This document shows positions 10,653 to 23,339 of a DNA stretch of 64,000 nucleotides, in pieces. Positions within the stretch are counted from its first letter, which is position 1, and every line of letters begins with the position of its first letter. This DNA is from Populus alba. Lineage: Eukaryota > Streptophyta > Magnoliopsida > Malpighiales > Salicaceae. The notes under the pieces are model-generated. The model had not been told where the DNA came from, searched no databases, and saw only the letters and a list, made by a program, of their open reading frames with translations. Both the position numbers and the translations under genes were made by a program. The DNA lies in assembly GCF_005239225.2 (NCBI RefSeq), contig NC_133284.1, positions 50,934,697 to 50,998,696 on the forward strand, written 5' to 3'.

Positions 10653-12600
10653 GTGGAACTATACTTTGACTTGATTGGGGTTGACGTTGCTCCTACTCTT
10701 GGGACTAATTAACAAACTTTTACATGTATTCTTCTACTCTTTAGCTGCCGTTTGAGCTCTGAGATGCATCAACCAGGCCTTGCATCAAGTTATATATATG
10801 ATTGATCACTTAAAGCTGTGTTTTGGCATCAATGTTACAGATACACTCAAGAACACCTAACCCTGGAGCTGCATTCATTGAAAAATACAAAGCTTATTTG
10901 GCAAACTTTGGGTATGATCCAAGCAAAATCAAGGACACCCCACAAGATTGTGAAGTTATGTCCAACAGTAAGCTTGCTGCCATGATGTCCATGTCTTGAT
11001 GGGATGCAAAAGGCACTTACAAATGAATTTCTTGATCTAGAAGTAAGGATCTCTGTCCAATTTACAAGCGTGTTTGATACTTTGAAGAAGTTACTGGAGC
11101 CAATTCATATGATAATTCACAAGGTTTTTTTTTTTTTTTTTTTTTCCGGTGGAGAAGGTGCTTAAATGGAGACATCATCCTGTTATACGCCTCTTGCATT
11201 GGGTTCCTATTTTGGTTTAATTTTTGGCCTCATGACTGATGATGTTGGATTTAGTTTTTTTTTCAACAATAGAATTGTGTCTATTAAATAAAAAATGATT
11301 TATTTTTTAAATAAAATAATACTATAATAAGTATAAAAAATGAACTCTTTGCTTTTTAAAACTCTATTATTTTATTTTTCTTCAATTAATCTTTTATCCT
11401 TCTCGCCATTGTTTTGAGATAATTACGTTTATAAATTTAGTTTGCTGTATATTCTTGTTTGCGTTGTAAAAAATAAAAGATTGAAAAGACCCAAGAAAAA
11501 CTATTACAATCAATTGCAAGCACTTGAAGGCAGACAATAATTTTTTCAAGGCTAGAGGATTTATCCTTTACTCAATTTACATCATGAAATTTTATATCCT
11601 GTCAATAAATTTGTAAGTTGATTTTTTTTATATATTCATTCACATGTATTTATATATCCATTTAAAAACCATATTATTGTACAGTAACACATACACACTA
11701 ATTAACCAAGGGACTTGCTATATATAAAAACACAAACTTCAAAAAAAAGAAGTTATTTTTAGTTTTTCTCAAAAAATTAAACTTTTTTAAAACAAAGTGA
11801 TCTAAATATATGCACACACTTGTACAAGTAGAATGAGTATTATAATCCTAAAAGATGTATCTTAACGAGTCAGATTCTAAGTTTGCTTTCTAAAAGTCAC
11901 TGGTTCGAGTCTCACAAACCTCAGGGCTACTGGAGACTTACATGGTCGTTAATTTCAGAGCCCGTGAAATTAGTCAAGGTACTCACAAGCTGACCCGGAT
12001 ATTTACGTTAATAATAATAATAATAATAATAATAAAATGGTTATTATAAGTGCATGTGTTTGTAAAAACATATATATAGTGTTTTACAACAACATTTATT
12101 CAAGATCTTAAGCATCATTACTAGGCCTATTTCAAAACCACATAAAGAATCGTAATAGAAACAGAACATCAAAATCACAGAAAAAAAATGGTGATGAGGC
12201 AAGTACACAAGTCTTAAAGCCATTAGTTTGAGAAGGAAGGAGAAAGAAAATCCACACATTAAACAATAAGCACCCACAAAGGCATTATTTCTTGAAGGTT
12301 CACACAGCAAACACATAGATAAGTCAATATTGTTCTTTTGCGAGTTCTATTAAATTACAATACAAAGCCATATTGTATGTCATTGCCAATAAAACAGTGG
12401 AAATCACTTCCTCGAATTAAAAAACATTCACAGCACCACAGCTCAAAGACATGAATCTCCGTTAAATCACCAAATGTCGAGGTGATCATGTAATAGGTAA
12501 CCAACCAACCTGATGCAAACATGAAGAACAACGACCATCAAGGCATATTGCATATGATGATTTAATTCAACCATTTAAAGTTGGAGGAAAAGGAGAGAAG
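10653..12600. other. Spacer 3' of the CNL gene
   Basis: Apart from the exon relic at about 10.84-11.12 kb this is AT-rich DNA. About 11270-12660 is similar in patches to 60050-61020, so the downstream flank of the CNL gene was duplicated together with its last exons. A short ATA/ATT microsatellite is at 12009-12036. Confidence 0.6.
10838..11124 (+). pseudogene. Exon relic of an unrecognised gene
   Basis: After a splice-acceptor-like TTACAG the plus strand reads as protein for about 50 codons (IHSRTPNPGAAFIEKYKAYL..., then FGYDPSKIKDTPQDC) to a TGA near 10999. The next frame continues with about 40 codons (GMQKALTNEFLDLE...FDTLKKLLEP). The composition is clearly more codon-like than its AT-rich surroundings. 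One frameshift and no upstream or downstream exons suggest a decayed 3' exon. The family is not identified; a lipocalin or de-epoxidase-like C-terminus crossed my mind but I cannot support it. Confidence 0.4.
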
Positions 12601-12686
12601 ATAAATAATTGTCATATTACCTTCAAGAATTAATTATTAGCTTGTTTTTCAAATTCTAATGCCAGACTTATCATCTGACTTAATCA

Positions 12687-12791
12687 TCATGACCACCTCC
12701 ATCCTCGTCTTCTTCCTCTTCCACCTCCCATTCTACAAGTGGTGGTTGGCATGAAGAAACCAGTTCTTGAATCCTCAGCTACTTGAGATAC
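12687..12791 (-). CDS. CNL exon 3 (short tail exon)
   Basis: 35 codons including a TGA stop, after acceptor TTTTGCAG. The tail starts VSQVAEDSRTGFFMPTTT and becomes Arg/Gly-rich (CRMGGGRGRRRGWRWS). Shifting the frame by one after the TTT tract gives WEVEEEEDEDGGGHDD and a TAA at 12680-12682. The paralogous tail exon at 61.03-61.15 kb is acidic (ending KEEEDD) in its only open frame, so a one-base indel has probably changed this protein's tail. Confidence 0.65.
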   Translation of the reverse strand, partial: VSQVAEDSRTGFFMPTTTCRMGGGRGRRRGWRWS

Positions 12792-15700
12792 CTGCAAAAC
12801 CGATTCAAGCATGGCATACACATTCTAACTTGTAAGTCTTATTATTGAGAGAAACAAGAAAAAAACACTAAAAGAGAGGTAAGAAACCAAGTCAAATAAG
12901 CAGCACCTCTGATTGAGCACTCATTGAACCATTTGTTCTAATAGCAAATTTTGTGGTCAGCTTTAGACATTCATACACCTCCAACTTCTCCAAACGAGGG
13001 AATAAGAAATCATGACACCCAAGACTAAAGCAGACAATGCTTGGTAATTCTTTTAGAGACAACTTTTGCAGATAAGGGAGCACCATCTTCTTCTCGACAT
13101 TAACTGGTGAAGCATGATCATCCTGCCCAAATACTCCCACTAGTTGAGAGGATTCACTTACTTTAAGTATTTGGAGCTTTGGGAGACCTGAAGTCATGGC
13201 TACTAGAAAGAGACTCTTCAACTTGTTGCATCTTCTGATTTCAAGTCGACACAAATTGGGGAAGCATAAAGATTGGAGATCACTTCCTGACAATATTTGA
13301 TTCTTTTCATCATCATTATTCTTAGCAATTATTTGCTCCAAATCCTTACAAGTTGATATCTTTAGAACTTTCAGTTGAACTAAACTAGGAATCATGATGT
13401 CTGTAAATACATATCTCAGTCTCTTACAGTTCCTCACCACCAAAATAGTCAAATTGCTCAGCGGGAGAACTTTCCATATACAGCTCATGTTAGGTTCATA
13501 CACAAAGTACAAATATAACTTTTCCAAACGTGTTAACCCCTGCATCAAAAGAAATTAAGGGTACAATTTGTTAGATATAATTACTGTTAATGTTTATGCA
13601 GTTTGGGACTATTATTTTATATTAGTTAAATTAAAAGCAATCAAGAAAAAATTCTACTTATTAACTTAAAAAATAGTTTTTTTTATAATTGATTTATAAT
13701 AAGAAAAAATTATGACATTGACCAAAAATAAAAATATAAGAGAAAATATTTTTTATCTTACATATTAGTAAAACTTCTTGTATGTGTATATAAAATAAAA
13801 ATGCTTTATTGTTGATCATTTATAATTATTATTTTTTCATATGAAAAGGTGAAAAAAATGTAAAGAAAAAACATGAAAAAATATAAAAAATATATGTTTT
13901 TCAAACTCAATACAAATTTGTTGCTTTTGAAGTTTTTTAATGAGAAAGTTTCAATTTTTCTTCTTGACTCTAATTGTTTAGAAAATTGGATAAAAAAAAC
14001 CATTTTTTATTAATTTTTTGAACCATCTGTCATAAGTTGCAGCAGTGAAACAAAAAACTCAATATTCTCAGATGAAGCTTTATCGTCCTGTCCAAATACT
14101 TTCCATTAATAGGCGAAAGAGCCTCAATTTCAATCCTTTTAAATTCAGTGGATGGCTAAAGGATTTGCTAGCATGTATACATTACTCTAGTCTTAGAAAT
14201 CTAAAGGAAGAAATAAGAAATTATCACGATGTATTGAATTTGACAATTTAAATTTAAAAGGAAAAAATCAGGGGAGAAAAATAAAGGACGTACTTGTAGT
14301 TGTGCCAACGAATTATCCGATTCTTCGTAGCCTTGAATTGTTAACACTTGCAAAGAAGGCAAATGGGCAGTAAAACTCTTTGGACCAAAAAAGCTGCAAC
14401 TTGAAAGAGACAATTTTGTTAGCTGAGGGAAGTTGATGATTCCATCTCTAGTGAGTGCATCTCCTTCTCCACTATAAAATATTTGCTTTAAATTATAAGC
14501 AAAAGAAATCATCATATGTTCCAGGTTCAGAAGACTTGGAGACACGGAGACAGGGAAGACATGTTCCAGTTTATCACATTCACCTATAGAGAGAGTTTGT
14601 AATTCTGGGAAGCGAAGAGACTTTGGAATTATTTCCCTGTCACCACCATCTTGTTCTCTGATAAGACGCTTCAATTCATCACATTGTTTGATCTGTAGTG
14701 TTTCCAGATGAATAAGACTTCGAGCGAGGGACGGTGTGAAGATAAATGTCAGTTTGTTAAGAGACAACAACTCCAGATAAATAAGACTTTGGAGGCTGAC
14801 ATGTCTAATGGGCCCCTTCCATATACATTTGAGCTCAGGTAAATCTTTCAACTGTAACGTTGTTAAAGATGACAGTAGCGGCAGCTCCTTCTCCTCGTTA
14901 ATTCCTTCTTCAGCCTCATCAAATTCAAATACCTCTTCCAATGATTTGCAGTCATAAGTTTTCACTCTCCTTAGATTTTTCAAAGCTTGCCGCCATTTTG
15001 CTGGAAACAGAGTGCGAATATCCCCACATTCTTTCACTTTGACATATTCTAATCTTTGTAAGAAGTCCTTTTGCGACCCATGGCCATGGGAGGTCATCTG
15101 ATCAGAGGACAATACTATATTTCTTAAACCTTCCACTCTCCAAAAACAAATATGAGACACGGTAGGAAACAACTGCTCAAATGTCTTTGCATGTAAGGAT
15201 GTGGCGCTTATATCACCCAAATATAATCTTGTCGAGGTTGGGTATTCTTTATCGAGTTCTGAATACCAATCCCCTAACACTATATCATATTTGAGCAAGC
15301 TGGGAAAAACAAAATCTCTGGGAATGCATTCAACCTTCGGTATCTTCAATGATAATACAGCTAAATGAGACAGCGAACTTAGTTCTGTTAGGCTTGCATT
15401 GATTCCTTCTGTGCTGTCACATCCAACAACATCCCATCCCTTGAAGCTCTCATCCCCAATCAACAGTTCTTCTAACTTCTTCAACCTTGCAATCAAATTC
15501 ACAGGAATCCTTCTTAGCAATTCACAACCTGTAACGTCCAACAACCTTAACTCCTTGAGCTCCCCAATTTCATCAGGTAATTCTTCAATGGAGTCGCACC
15601 ACATGAAAACAAGAATCTTAAGTCTTTGCAGCTTTCTCAACCAATTGAGGTCCTTGCATTCACACCTTCTCAACAGCAAAGTCTGAAGGTTCGTTGAGAG

Positions 15701-17416
15701 TTCAAGTGATTGCAATGACAAACACCCTCCATGTAGAGACAAAACTTCTATTGCTTTCATCCCATCAAAAAACCTCTCTGGAACATTCAAATCATCATCC
15801 AGTTCTAATAAAAGAACTTTGAGCTGTGGACACACCAATTCTTCAGGAAGTTCTGCTAGTTTATTGCCCATTAACGAAACTACTGTACAATCTTCAAAGC
15901 TTTTATTGCTCAATGGCCACTCCTTCAACCCAAAGCCAGCCTTTACCATGAATCCGTATTTTTCTGATGATGCTATCTGAATAGCAACATCACGAACCAA
16001 GTCATGCATTTTCACATATTCTTCTCTTCTAGTTCCTAACAGCATACAACAAGCTTTGAGGGTTTTTATCTCCACATAAACTCGTTCCCTTGCATCTTCA
16101 ATGGACTCCGCGTCTTGATGTAACCCGTAGTCAACTGCATATCTCGTCAAGTCCTCAATTGGAATGTTGTAATCTTCTGGAAATAAACAGCATAGCAAGA
16201 AACATAACTTGGTTTTCTCGTGCTTCAAATAATCATAACTCAACTTAAGACATGCATATGCATTTTTTTGTTCATCAATTTGTTCCATGTGCTGAAATTG
16301 AGAGTTTTTGAGCTCTTTAGACGCTACTTCCCACTCAACAGCAGATTTATCTCTTAAAGCCCTTCCCACTGTCACAAGTGCTATAGGCAATCCTTTACAT
16401 TCTCTCGCAACCTTCTTTGCCACTGTGTTCAAGGTAGAGTCCTCATCATGTAAACCTGCATTGATTTTGAATAAAGCCCATGCTTCATTTTCAGATAAGA
16501 GACTTAACAATACTTTTTGCTGGCACTCCATATAAGAACATATATCCTTAAGACGTGTTGTTAGAAGAATTTTACAATCCCCGTGAGCATCACCAAATGG
16601 GATCCCTATCTCTTCCAGGTTAATAACTCTCCAGACATCATCTACAATTATAAGAATCTTCTTTCCCTGCAGTCTCTGCCATAATCGATCTGCTCTCCCT
16701 TTTTTACTTTTCTCGTCAAAACGCAGACCTAAACTATCTGCCATTTGATCCTGAATGTCTGTGACATTTGGATTCTGGGACACCGTGGCTATCAAAACTT
16801 CATCAAAAAGACGCAACTCTTTTGCTCTCCTGCCTACTTCTTTCACCAGGGTGGTTTTACCAACCCCTCCCATGCCGTACAGTCCGATCATATTAACACT
16901 GTCATCTTTGAGAGCTTTCATAATTTGTTCAAAAGCTTCTTTTGATGATTCTGAGGGTGTGAATCCCTTTGATGGAAGAAATTCTATGTCTTGAAGAGGT
17001 GCTTTGTGGGACACTGTTGGAAACTTTTTGCTATTTTCTTCAAGGTTTCTCAAAGTCTCCGTCTTCTTCGCCAGTGCCTTGCTTAACTTGAATTGTCGTA
17101 TCCAATTTGGACACCAAGTAAAGCATTTGCCATTTTTTCCCGTTTCATTTTCCAAAGGATTCACACCTTTGATTTCGTTGTTTGCATCCTCCAGCCATTT
17201 GTTGACATCTTTCGCAATTTCTTCAGCGTTCCTTTCAGCAACTTCAACAGCCTTTTGCAAACGATCTAGTGTCAAAGCCAGGTTCTTCTTTTGTTCATTG
17301 AATTCTTGAACAAAATTGTTGAAACAGAACATGTAACGGAACTGCCTTATCGCTGGTTCCACCAAGAGTTCTGCTATCTTAGATACAATGGATTCACCAA
17401 CACTTTCAATAGCCAT
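12687..17416 (-). CDS. CC-NBS-LRR (CNL) disease-resistance protein, RPS2-like group
   Basis: Intracellular immune receptor of the NLR family: an ATP/ADP-switching NB-ARC domain coupled to LRRs that sense pathogen effectors or their effects. Three coding exons are inferred: 14294-17416, 12907-13539 and 12687-12791, all joined in phase 0 at CAA|GTACGT...GCAG|GGG and GAG|GTGCTG...GCAG|GTA. The predicted product is about 1,286 residues. Exon 1 shows an N-terminal coiled-coil-type region (about 1-150, no TIR motifs), P-loop GMGGVGKTT (181-189), kinase-2 KKILIIVDDVW (252-262), RNBS-B CKILLTTR (281-288), GLPIALVTVG (342-351), RNBS-D CFLLCCLFPED (405-415) and MHD (470-472), then LRRs to the C-terminus. 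All key nucleotide-binding motifs are intact. The ATG at 17414-17416 follows a splice acceptor by 11 bases. Without splicing, exon 1 would read into intron 1 and gain about 30 non-LRR residues. Confidence 0.93.
12907..13539 (-). CDS. CNL exon 2 (C-terminal LRRs)
   Basis: 211 codons of leucine-rich repeats (GLTRLEKLYLYF..., NLTILVVRNCKRLRYVF, LKVLKISTCKDLEQII and so on) follow on directly from the last LRR of exon 1 after removal of a roughly 750-base AT-rich intron. The acceptor is TTTTGATGCAG at the right edge. The donor GAG|GTGCTG at the left edge is identical in the partial copy at 61.26 kb, which supports this boundary over read-through to the TGA five codons later. Confidence 0.85.
13540..14293 (-). 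other. CNL intron 1
   Basis: An AT-rich intron of about 754 bases between donor GTACGT and acceptor TTTTGATGCAG. No conserved element is seen inside it. About 13.89-14.29 kb is duplicated at 59175-59510. Confidence 0.75.
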
Positions 17417-17645
17417 TTTCCACCAGTCTGAAAATCAGAGAAATAAGGATACCGACTATGAGAGTGAGACATTACAAGTAAAATAGGCATTGAGAAAATG
17501 AGAATAGGAATTTTATTACCTTAATTTGGGAAAATATGTGCGAAAGGCAATAAAATAGCGGGAGGAACAAAAGGAGAAGACCTTCAGCTCTGTATGGAAT
17601 CCAGCTTCAAAAGCAACAAGGCAAGGAATAAGTATACCAATGAGC
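17417..17645 (-). other. CNL 5' leader with a 92-base intron
   Basis: Upstream of the ATG, reading the minus strand, there is CTGATTTTCAG|ACTGGTGGAAA just before the start codon. A donor-like TTAAG|GTAATA at 17520/17519 defines a probable 92-base leader intron (17428-17519). The preceding exon covers roughly 17520-17640. No alternative in-frame start lies between the acceptor and the ATG. Confidence 0.5.
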
Positions 17646-19561
17646 AATTAATTCCTTGTCCCCTCATCTGTAATATCTTTAAATTAATTTGTTATTAATT
17701 TTAAATTGTCACAATGTTGTTAATAAATTGTCATCAGTATTGTCAATAAATAAAAACTCTATACATCAAAAGTTATAGTTACACGCTAATATTATGAATT
17801 CTAGCAAATGAATGTCAAAAATTGCATTCCTCTATAGGAATATTCATAAAGATATGCATATTACAAAAAAGTATGCAAGCTGTAAAAATTTATTTATAGA
17901 CTTAAACAAGATTCAAAGAGTTGAAATATCTATTTTGATTAGATAATTAAAAAAATGGTTTTATTAAAAATATTGATGTCCCTTATGTTTATAAAAACTT
18001 TAATTGAAGTTGAGTCATTTTTTTGAGTGTTATATATAGATGACATGTTTTTAATAAGAAATGACATATCTTTACTTCAACTAGGAAAGATTTGGTTCAC
18101 CAAGAATTTTTTTATAAAGAACATGAGTTAAATAATCTATATATTAGGAATAAAGATTTATAGAGATATATCTAAAAGGTTATTTGGTTATCCCAATTCA
18201 CACACACACACGTACACACAAAATGTTGAAATGATTTAGCATGAAAGAATTTAAATGAGAATACTTACCTATTTCACATAGGATTGGTCTCTCCAAAAAC
18301 ATATACCCTAAAATATTTCAACATTTAGCATGAAAGAATTTAAATGAGGATACTTATCTATTTCACATAGGATTGGTCTCTCCAAAAATATATACTCTAA
18401 AACATAAATTAAGAGAGAGGATTGAAAGGATTCTCTATGCTTCGACTATAAGATCCATTATATATGAAATATTATATACAAGATCAAATTTATCTTATAT
18501 TTTGATCATAACGAGTAAATATTAATCTAATTCAAGTGAGGATCACCAAAATAGTTAAGAATATTATTAAGTAGTTAAAAAGAACTAAGAATTTCTATAT
18601 AGTCTATGAAGGAGATGAACTGGTAGTTTATAGATATTCGAATGCTAGATTTAAATTATATATTGATGATAGCAAATCCTAATCTAGATATATTTTTACT
18701 CTAAATGGTGGTGATGTTATTGACCTTTAGAGTTACACATTCATATTTTTATATGTTTTGATGATAACAAAAAAAAAAAAATTGACTAATAATATGATTG
18801 GTTGAGAATAAGCTTTAAACATGTTTCATACAAAAATCACATCAATAAGTATGAATGATTTCATGAAAAATCAATCAAAAAGTCTAAAAATGAAGCAAAG
18901 TGAATACTTAGACTAAAAAAAAACCATAAATAATATACTAATAAATAATAATAATAATAAAAGGAATGACGGTGTCAAGATCAAATTATGGTGGTGAAAT
19001 CGATTCATGCACTATTAAATCCAAACATTATAGTTAATTAGAATGTTCTTCATTTTTATTTTCACTATAATAGAAAGATGAGGTTGAAAATTGAAGGAGA
19101 TCCAACTTTTACAAGAGTAATATTATTTAGACCACTACCCTACTTTAAATTTTAGTCTTGTGAATTTGTAGATTTTACATCCATATCAAATTTAAGGTAA
19201 AAGTTCAAAATGTTAGCTATCAAGATTAAAGTCTTAATTTAATTTTATATATGCATTATTAAGAAGATTTTAAAACTAATTATTTTTCTAATTGACTAAT
19301 AAATTAAAACACCGTAATCTTTTTAATAATGGGTATTTGATCTGTATTTACAATTATTTAACCATACAACGAGATAGACTTCGATATAAACTTGTATACA
19401 GAAATTGAGTGAGTCTGGTAGGAGAAAATGGGGATTGAATTGAACAGATATTTCACTTTCTTTCTTCATGGATTATAATTGCAAACATGTATGAACAAAT
19501 AATAATATAATATAATATAAAGACAATAACAAATAACACAAGAATGAGTAGAAATACACAC
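17646..19561 (-). other. Probable long 5' UTR intron of the CNL gene
   Basis: No gene seen. The segment is AT-rich. It has a CA microsatellite (18200-18220), a two-copy tandem repeat of about 93 bases at 18230-18402 (TTTAGCATGAAAGAATTTAA...CCTAAAAT), and the start of a segment (from 18917) duplicated at 28279. Intron status rests on the donor-like ACAAG|GTGTGT at 19562/19561. Confidence 0.4.
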
Positions 19562-19986
19562 CTTGTAGTAAGACAGGAACGAACGGAAGATTCACGATCA
19601 CGGAAATATAATGTATGTAGTGTTGCTATAATTATGATCTCTCAAGGTTTTTTTTTTTTTTTTTGAAAATGATGATTAGGGGAAAAGAACGAAAGGAGCT
19701 GAAAAAGAAGACAACAATTAATTAAATGAAGAACACTCTCTGGCACTTCCAAGGATGAAACTCGAGCTATATGATTGTCCCTATATTCCACTCAAGGAAT
19801 ATGATTTGCCCATAAAGAAAAAAAAGAAGGCATTCCTTGCTTCAAATTTGGTCTACTTATGAAGTAAGCTACTACATCAACATTTGCAGGCTAAAGAGAC
19901 TTTCTCATTTCAATTTTTTTTTTTTTTTTTGGTGCATGCAGGCCAATGGCTTCACGGGTAAACGAAAACATTACTGCTGCATGTAC
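18917..19986. repeat. Segmental duplicate, copy 1 (CNL 5' region)
   Basis: Near-identical over about 1.07 kb to 28279-29577, from the ATA/AAT-rich run before GGAATGACGGTG to TGCTGCATGTACAA. The two copies then diverge abruptly. This copy sits in its natural place, upstream of the CNL gene. Confidence 0.85.
19562..19760 (-). promoter_or_regulatory. Putative first exon and promoter-proximal region of the CNL gene
   Basis: On the minus strand a GC-richer stretch (GATCGTGAATCTTCCGTTCG...) ends in a good donor (CTACAAG|GTGTGT). It is conserved in the duplicate at about 28927-29250, which fits a transcribed leader. No TATA box can be assigned with confidence. The exact start is unknown. Confidence 0.4.
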
Positions 19987-22500
19987 AATAAAATACAGAG
20001 GAAATAAGAAAATTAAAAGCACACAAATTAATTAGACGTCTGCCGCTGTATTATGGAAGTGAAATAATTTTGATCGTTTAACTATTTATATATTATAAAT
20101 TGTTTGGTAATTTAATTATATTATCGTAATTGTTGATGTATTAATTGTTAATTATAATTATTTCTGTTTACATTGTTTCTATTGGGTTTAAACAAAAATA
20201 GTAATATATTTACAGAAAAATTATTTGCTAGTTATTTTACAGTTGCTTACAAAACAAAAAGGTAGGTTTTAGGGTATTTTTAAGTGAGAGAAAAGAGAGT
20301 TCTATTAGTAGTGGTTATAAATAATGGCTATTTTACTCACTCTTTGCTAAGGACCGGGTATTTTTTTATCAACAAAAAAAATTAAACATATAAAAGTTTT
20401 TTATATATTTTCTTACATAAAAACAAATCAAGTGTAAATTAAAAAAAATATATACGCATCTAATTAAATAAATTAAGAACCATCTATTTCAACAAATAAT
20501 AAAAAAAGACATTAACAATAACTAAATACAAATCTGGAAAAGTCAAGGAGCTGATGTAGATTAAAATATTTAATTTCATAATATGGTTCATTTACCTCAT
20601 TGTGTTTAATGACTCTGATTATTAAAATTAATTTTTTTGTTTAATCAAATGATTGTAGAAATAAACATACATAAAATTGATTGTATTAAATTAAATAAAA
20701 AAATATATCTTGCAAGGTTGCACTCATTAAAAATATTATCCAAAAATAAATATTTTTATTCTTAAAAATAAAGATAAATTAGAAAAATCTCTTTAAAAAT
20801 TAAATACTTACAAAATACTTAAAAAACAAGAAAATTAAAAAGGAGATTTAAAAAAAGGGTAAATGAAAAAATTCAAAGAGAAGTATTAATATTTTAAAAA
20901 ATAACATTAACCACATTTCTAAATAGTCCCAAAATATTTTAAAATAATTCTTTGATAATTACTATAAGTAAACACACCATAACCCCCAATTGCTATCAAC
21001 ATTCAAACTTAATTTATAAATGTCACTTCATCAAAACTTTATTAGTTTGTATTAGAATGTGTTTTGTTTTTTTGGTAATTTTGTGATTTAAAAAAAATAA
21101 GTTTTAAAAAAGTGCGGTTAGCTGTGACTAGTTGGGTTTAGATACGTGTTTGGTAAGTTTATGTGTAGCAAAAAAACAAGTATAAAATGTTTGATGGAAG
21201 TGTGGTTGCGGTTGCTTTTCAAAATGTTCTGTACTTAGAAATGCACCAAAATAATATTTTTTTTTTTATTTTTAAAAAATTATTTTTAATATCAGCACAT
21301 CAAAATAATTTGAAAACACCAAAAATATATTAATTTAAAGCAATAAAAAAATTAAATTTAATTTTTTTCAAAATCGCTTTTGAAACGCAAAAACAAACAA
21401 GGTTTCATGAAACTCAGTTAAAAAGGTATGTAAAAACTGCTGCATAAAAACTTCATTTTAAGCTCAATTTTTTAGTGGACTCCATGATACCAAACATAAT
21501 TTAGTTTGTTACCAAACACCTTACTGCATTTGTTTCACCGTAAACGCAAAAGCTGATGAAAAACAAATACAGCCTTTACAAGATAATTTTGTGTTAAAAT
21601 AACTCTTTTGTATTAAAAAAATGATGTAATTAAAGAAATTAAAAAAAATCATGTAAAAATTAATTAATTCAACATGTTTTTAGAATGTACTCTTATTTTT
21701 TGTTACATGGTAATATTTTTAAAAACAATTTATATCTTGACATATATGTATCTATTTGATATTGTGTTTTTTAAGTGTATTTGAATGTGCTTTAAAAGTA
21801 AATTTATTTTTTTAAAAAATTAAATTAATGTTTTTTTTAATGTTTTCTGAAGATTTAAGTTAAAAGTTTACAATTAATCATTATAAATTTTTATGGTGAT
21901 TAACAAACGATGATTTTATTTTGATTTTTTTCAAGTTCTAATGGAATTTAAAAACAATTATATTTAATATTTATTTAAAATTTAAAAATAATATTTTGAT
22001 ATATTTCTAAATAAATTATTTAAAAAAAATAGTATACATTATCACATGAAACACGAATGTAATTAATGTAATTAATGGAAAAATATCAGTTATTTAGTGC
22101 ATATTTAACAAAAATAAGATTTTTTAAAAAAAATGATGTTTTGTTAGTAAATGATAAGTAACTCTTAAATCATTGATTTAATAAAAAAATTAATAAACTT
22201 AAATTATTTTTAAAATACATGAATTGTTTTAATTAGTTTACACCAAATAAATTTTTCATGATATAGACAAATTGCCTAAAGATTTTGACATCAAAATTAA
22301 AGGAGTTGAGTTGATCTATTCGAGGTAGAAAATTCATAATTATAAACGAAAATAATTTTTTATATATATGTCATAATTTACTCATTCCAAGTCCCTAATT
22401 TTTTATTTTTTTTTCAACAAACTCCCTCTTGCTTTGTTGCTATTGGCTTCTCTTTTGATATGTTAGTACCAACAAATTTTTATTTTTTTATTTTTCAAAT
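19987..22500. other. AT-rich intergenic DNA
   Basis: No gene seen. A short interspersed repeat lies around 21120-21410 (GTTTGGTAAG... TTTGATGGAAGTGTGGTTGCGGTTGC ... AATATCAGCACATCAAAAT ... GAAACGCAAAAACAAAC). Related copies are at 58490-58695 and, degraded, near 29720-29900. Confidence 0.5.
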
Positions 22501-22504
22501 AAAG

Positions 22505-22870
22505 ACCAGCGCTCTCTTTCAACGGCAAAACAATTTTAAAAAAATGCCACAAGAAGTGCCGGCTAAGCCAACGAAGGTTTTAAGAAGTGTTTAATACATC
22601 AAAACCTCAATCAAGGCACGGTTAAATGAACTTCAAGATCAACCATCGGATCACCAACTGCTGATCACAGCCATTAAATACATCGAATCAACCATCATCA
22701 CTTGTATTTATAATAACCCGCTCCCGCAGTGCTTATTCTGGGACCCGCATTTCAGGTCCCTACAAGAAACACTGCTCAACAACACTGTCCAGAACAAACC
22801 CAATCCCACGCGCCCGTGAATTGAAATTACGCTTTTGCCCACATCTTGAGACTTGTGCTCAGTTTGGCTG
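22505..22870. other. GC-richer island in AT-rich DNA, no gene recognised
   Basis: About 360 bases stand out by composition, with CCCGCTCCCGCAGTGC, CCCACGCGCCCGTGAATTG and a TATTTATAATA box at about 22705. It could be a remnant of a promoter, a 5' UTR or an LTR. No open frame with a recognisable domain is present. Confidence 0.3.
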
Positions 22871-23339
22871 CACCATTTTTTTTTTTCTTTTGGTTTCTGG
22901 CTCCTAGATGGTTGTTTTTTATTATGAAAAATCTTTTATATGAAAATGGAATTATTACTTCTAATTTTTACAAGAAACATGACATTATTATTTTTATATT
23001 TAACATTGTAGAATGTTATCCTAAATACCGAATTAAAAGGGAATAGATGTGGTAATAATTAATTTGAAAGAGAAAAAACGACACTATTTCCAATTCTTTC
23101 ATGACTATCATCATAATTTCTGAATGATTTGAGCTTTAGATATCCAAATTCATTTAACTGTAAAAGTAATATGAATAACATGATTTGTATACTTTTCTTA
23201 TATAACTTCATGTATCTCGCAATTAAACTTTTAGTATATCATTAGAAAATTGTTTTAAGCTATGTTGTAGGCTAGATTAATTTATTTTAATATAAAAAAG
23301 AGTCATGCATAACTAATATTTTGTAGTAAAAAAACTAAA
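22871..23339. other. AT-rich intergenic DNA
   Basis: Nothing recognised. A 66-codon open frame here is rich in Phe/Ile/Lys with no domain and is treated as chance. Confidence 0.5.

Noticed and set aside
12892..12906. Exon 2 ending at the TGA a few codons after the donor (SEVLLI-stop) as the true C-terminus
   Set aside because: The GAG|GTGCTG donor and the following tail exon are both conserved in the 61-kb copy, so splicing is more likely; read-through remains possible.
15399..17309. Plus-strand open frames across the CNL gene
   Set aside because: They are antisense shadows of the strongly supported CNL coding strand.
22846..23046. 66-codon open frame in AT-rich DNA
   Set aside because: No domain, poor composition, no homologue in the window; chance.
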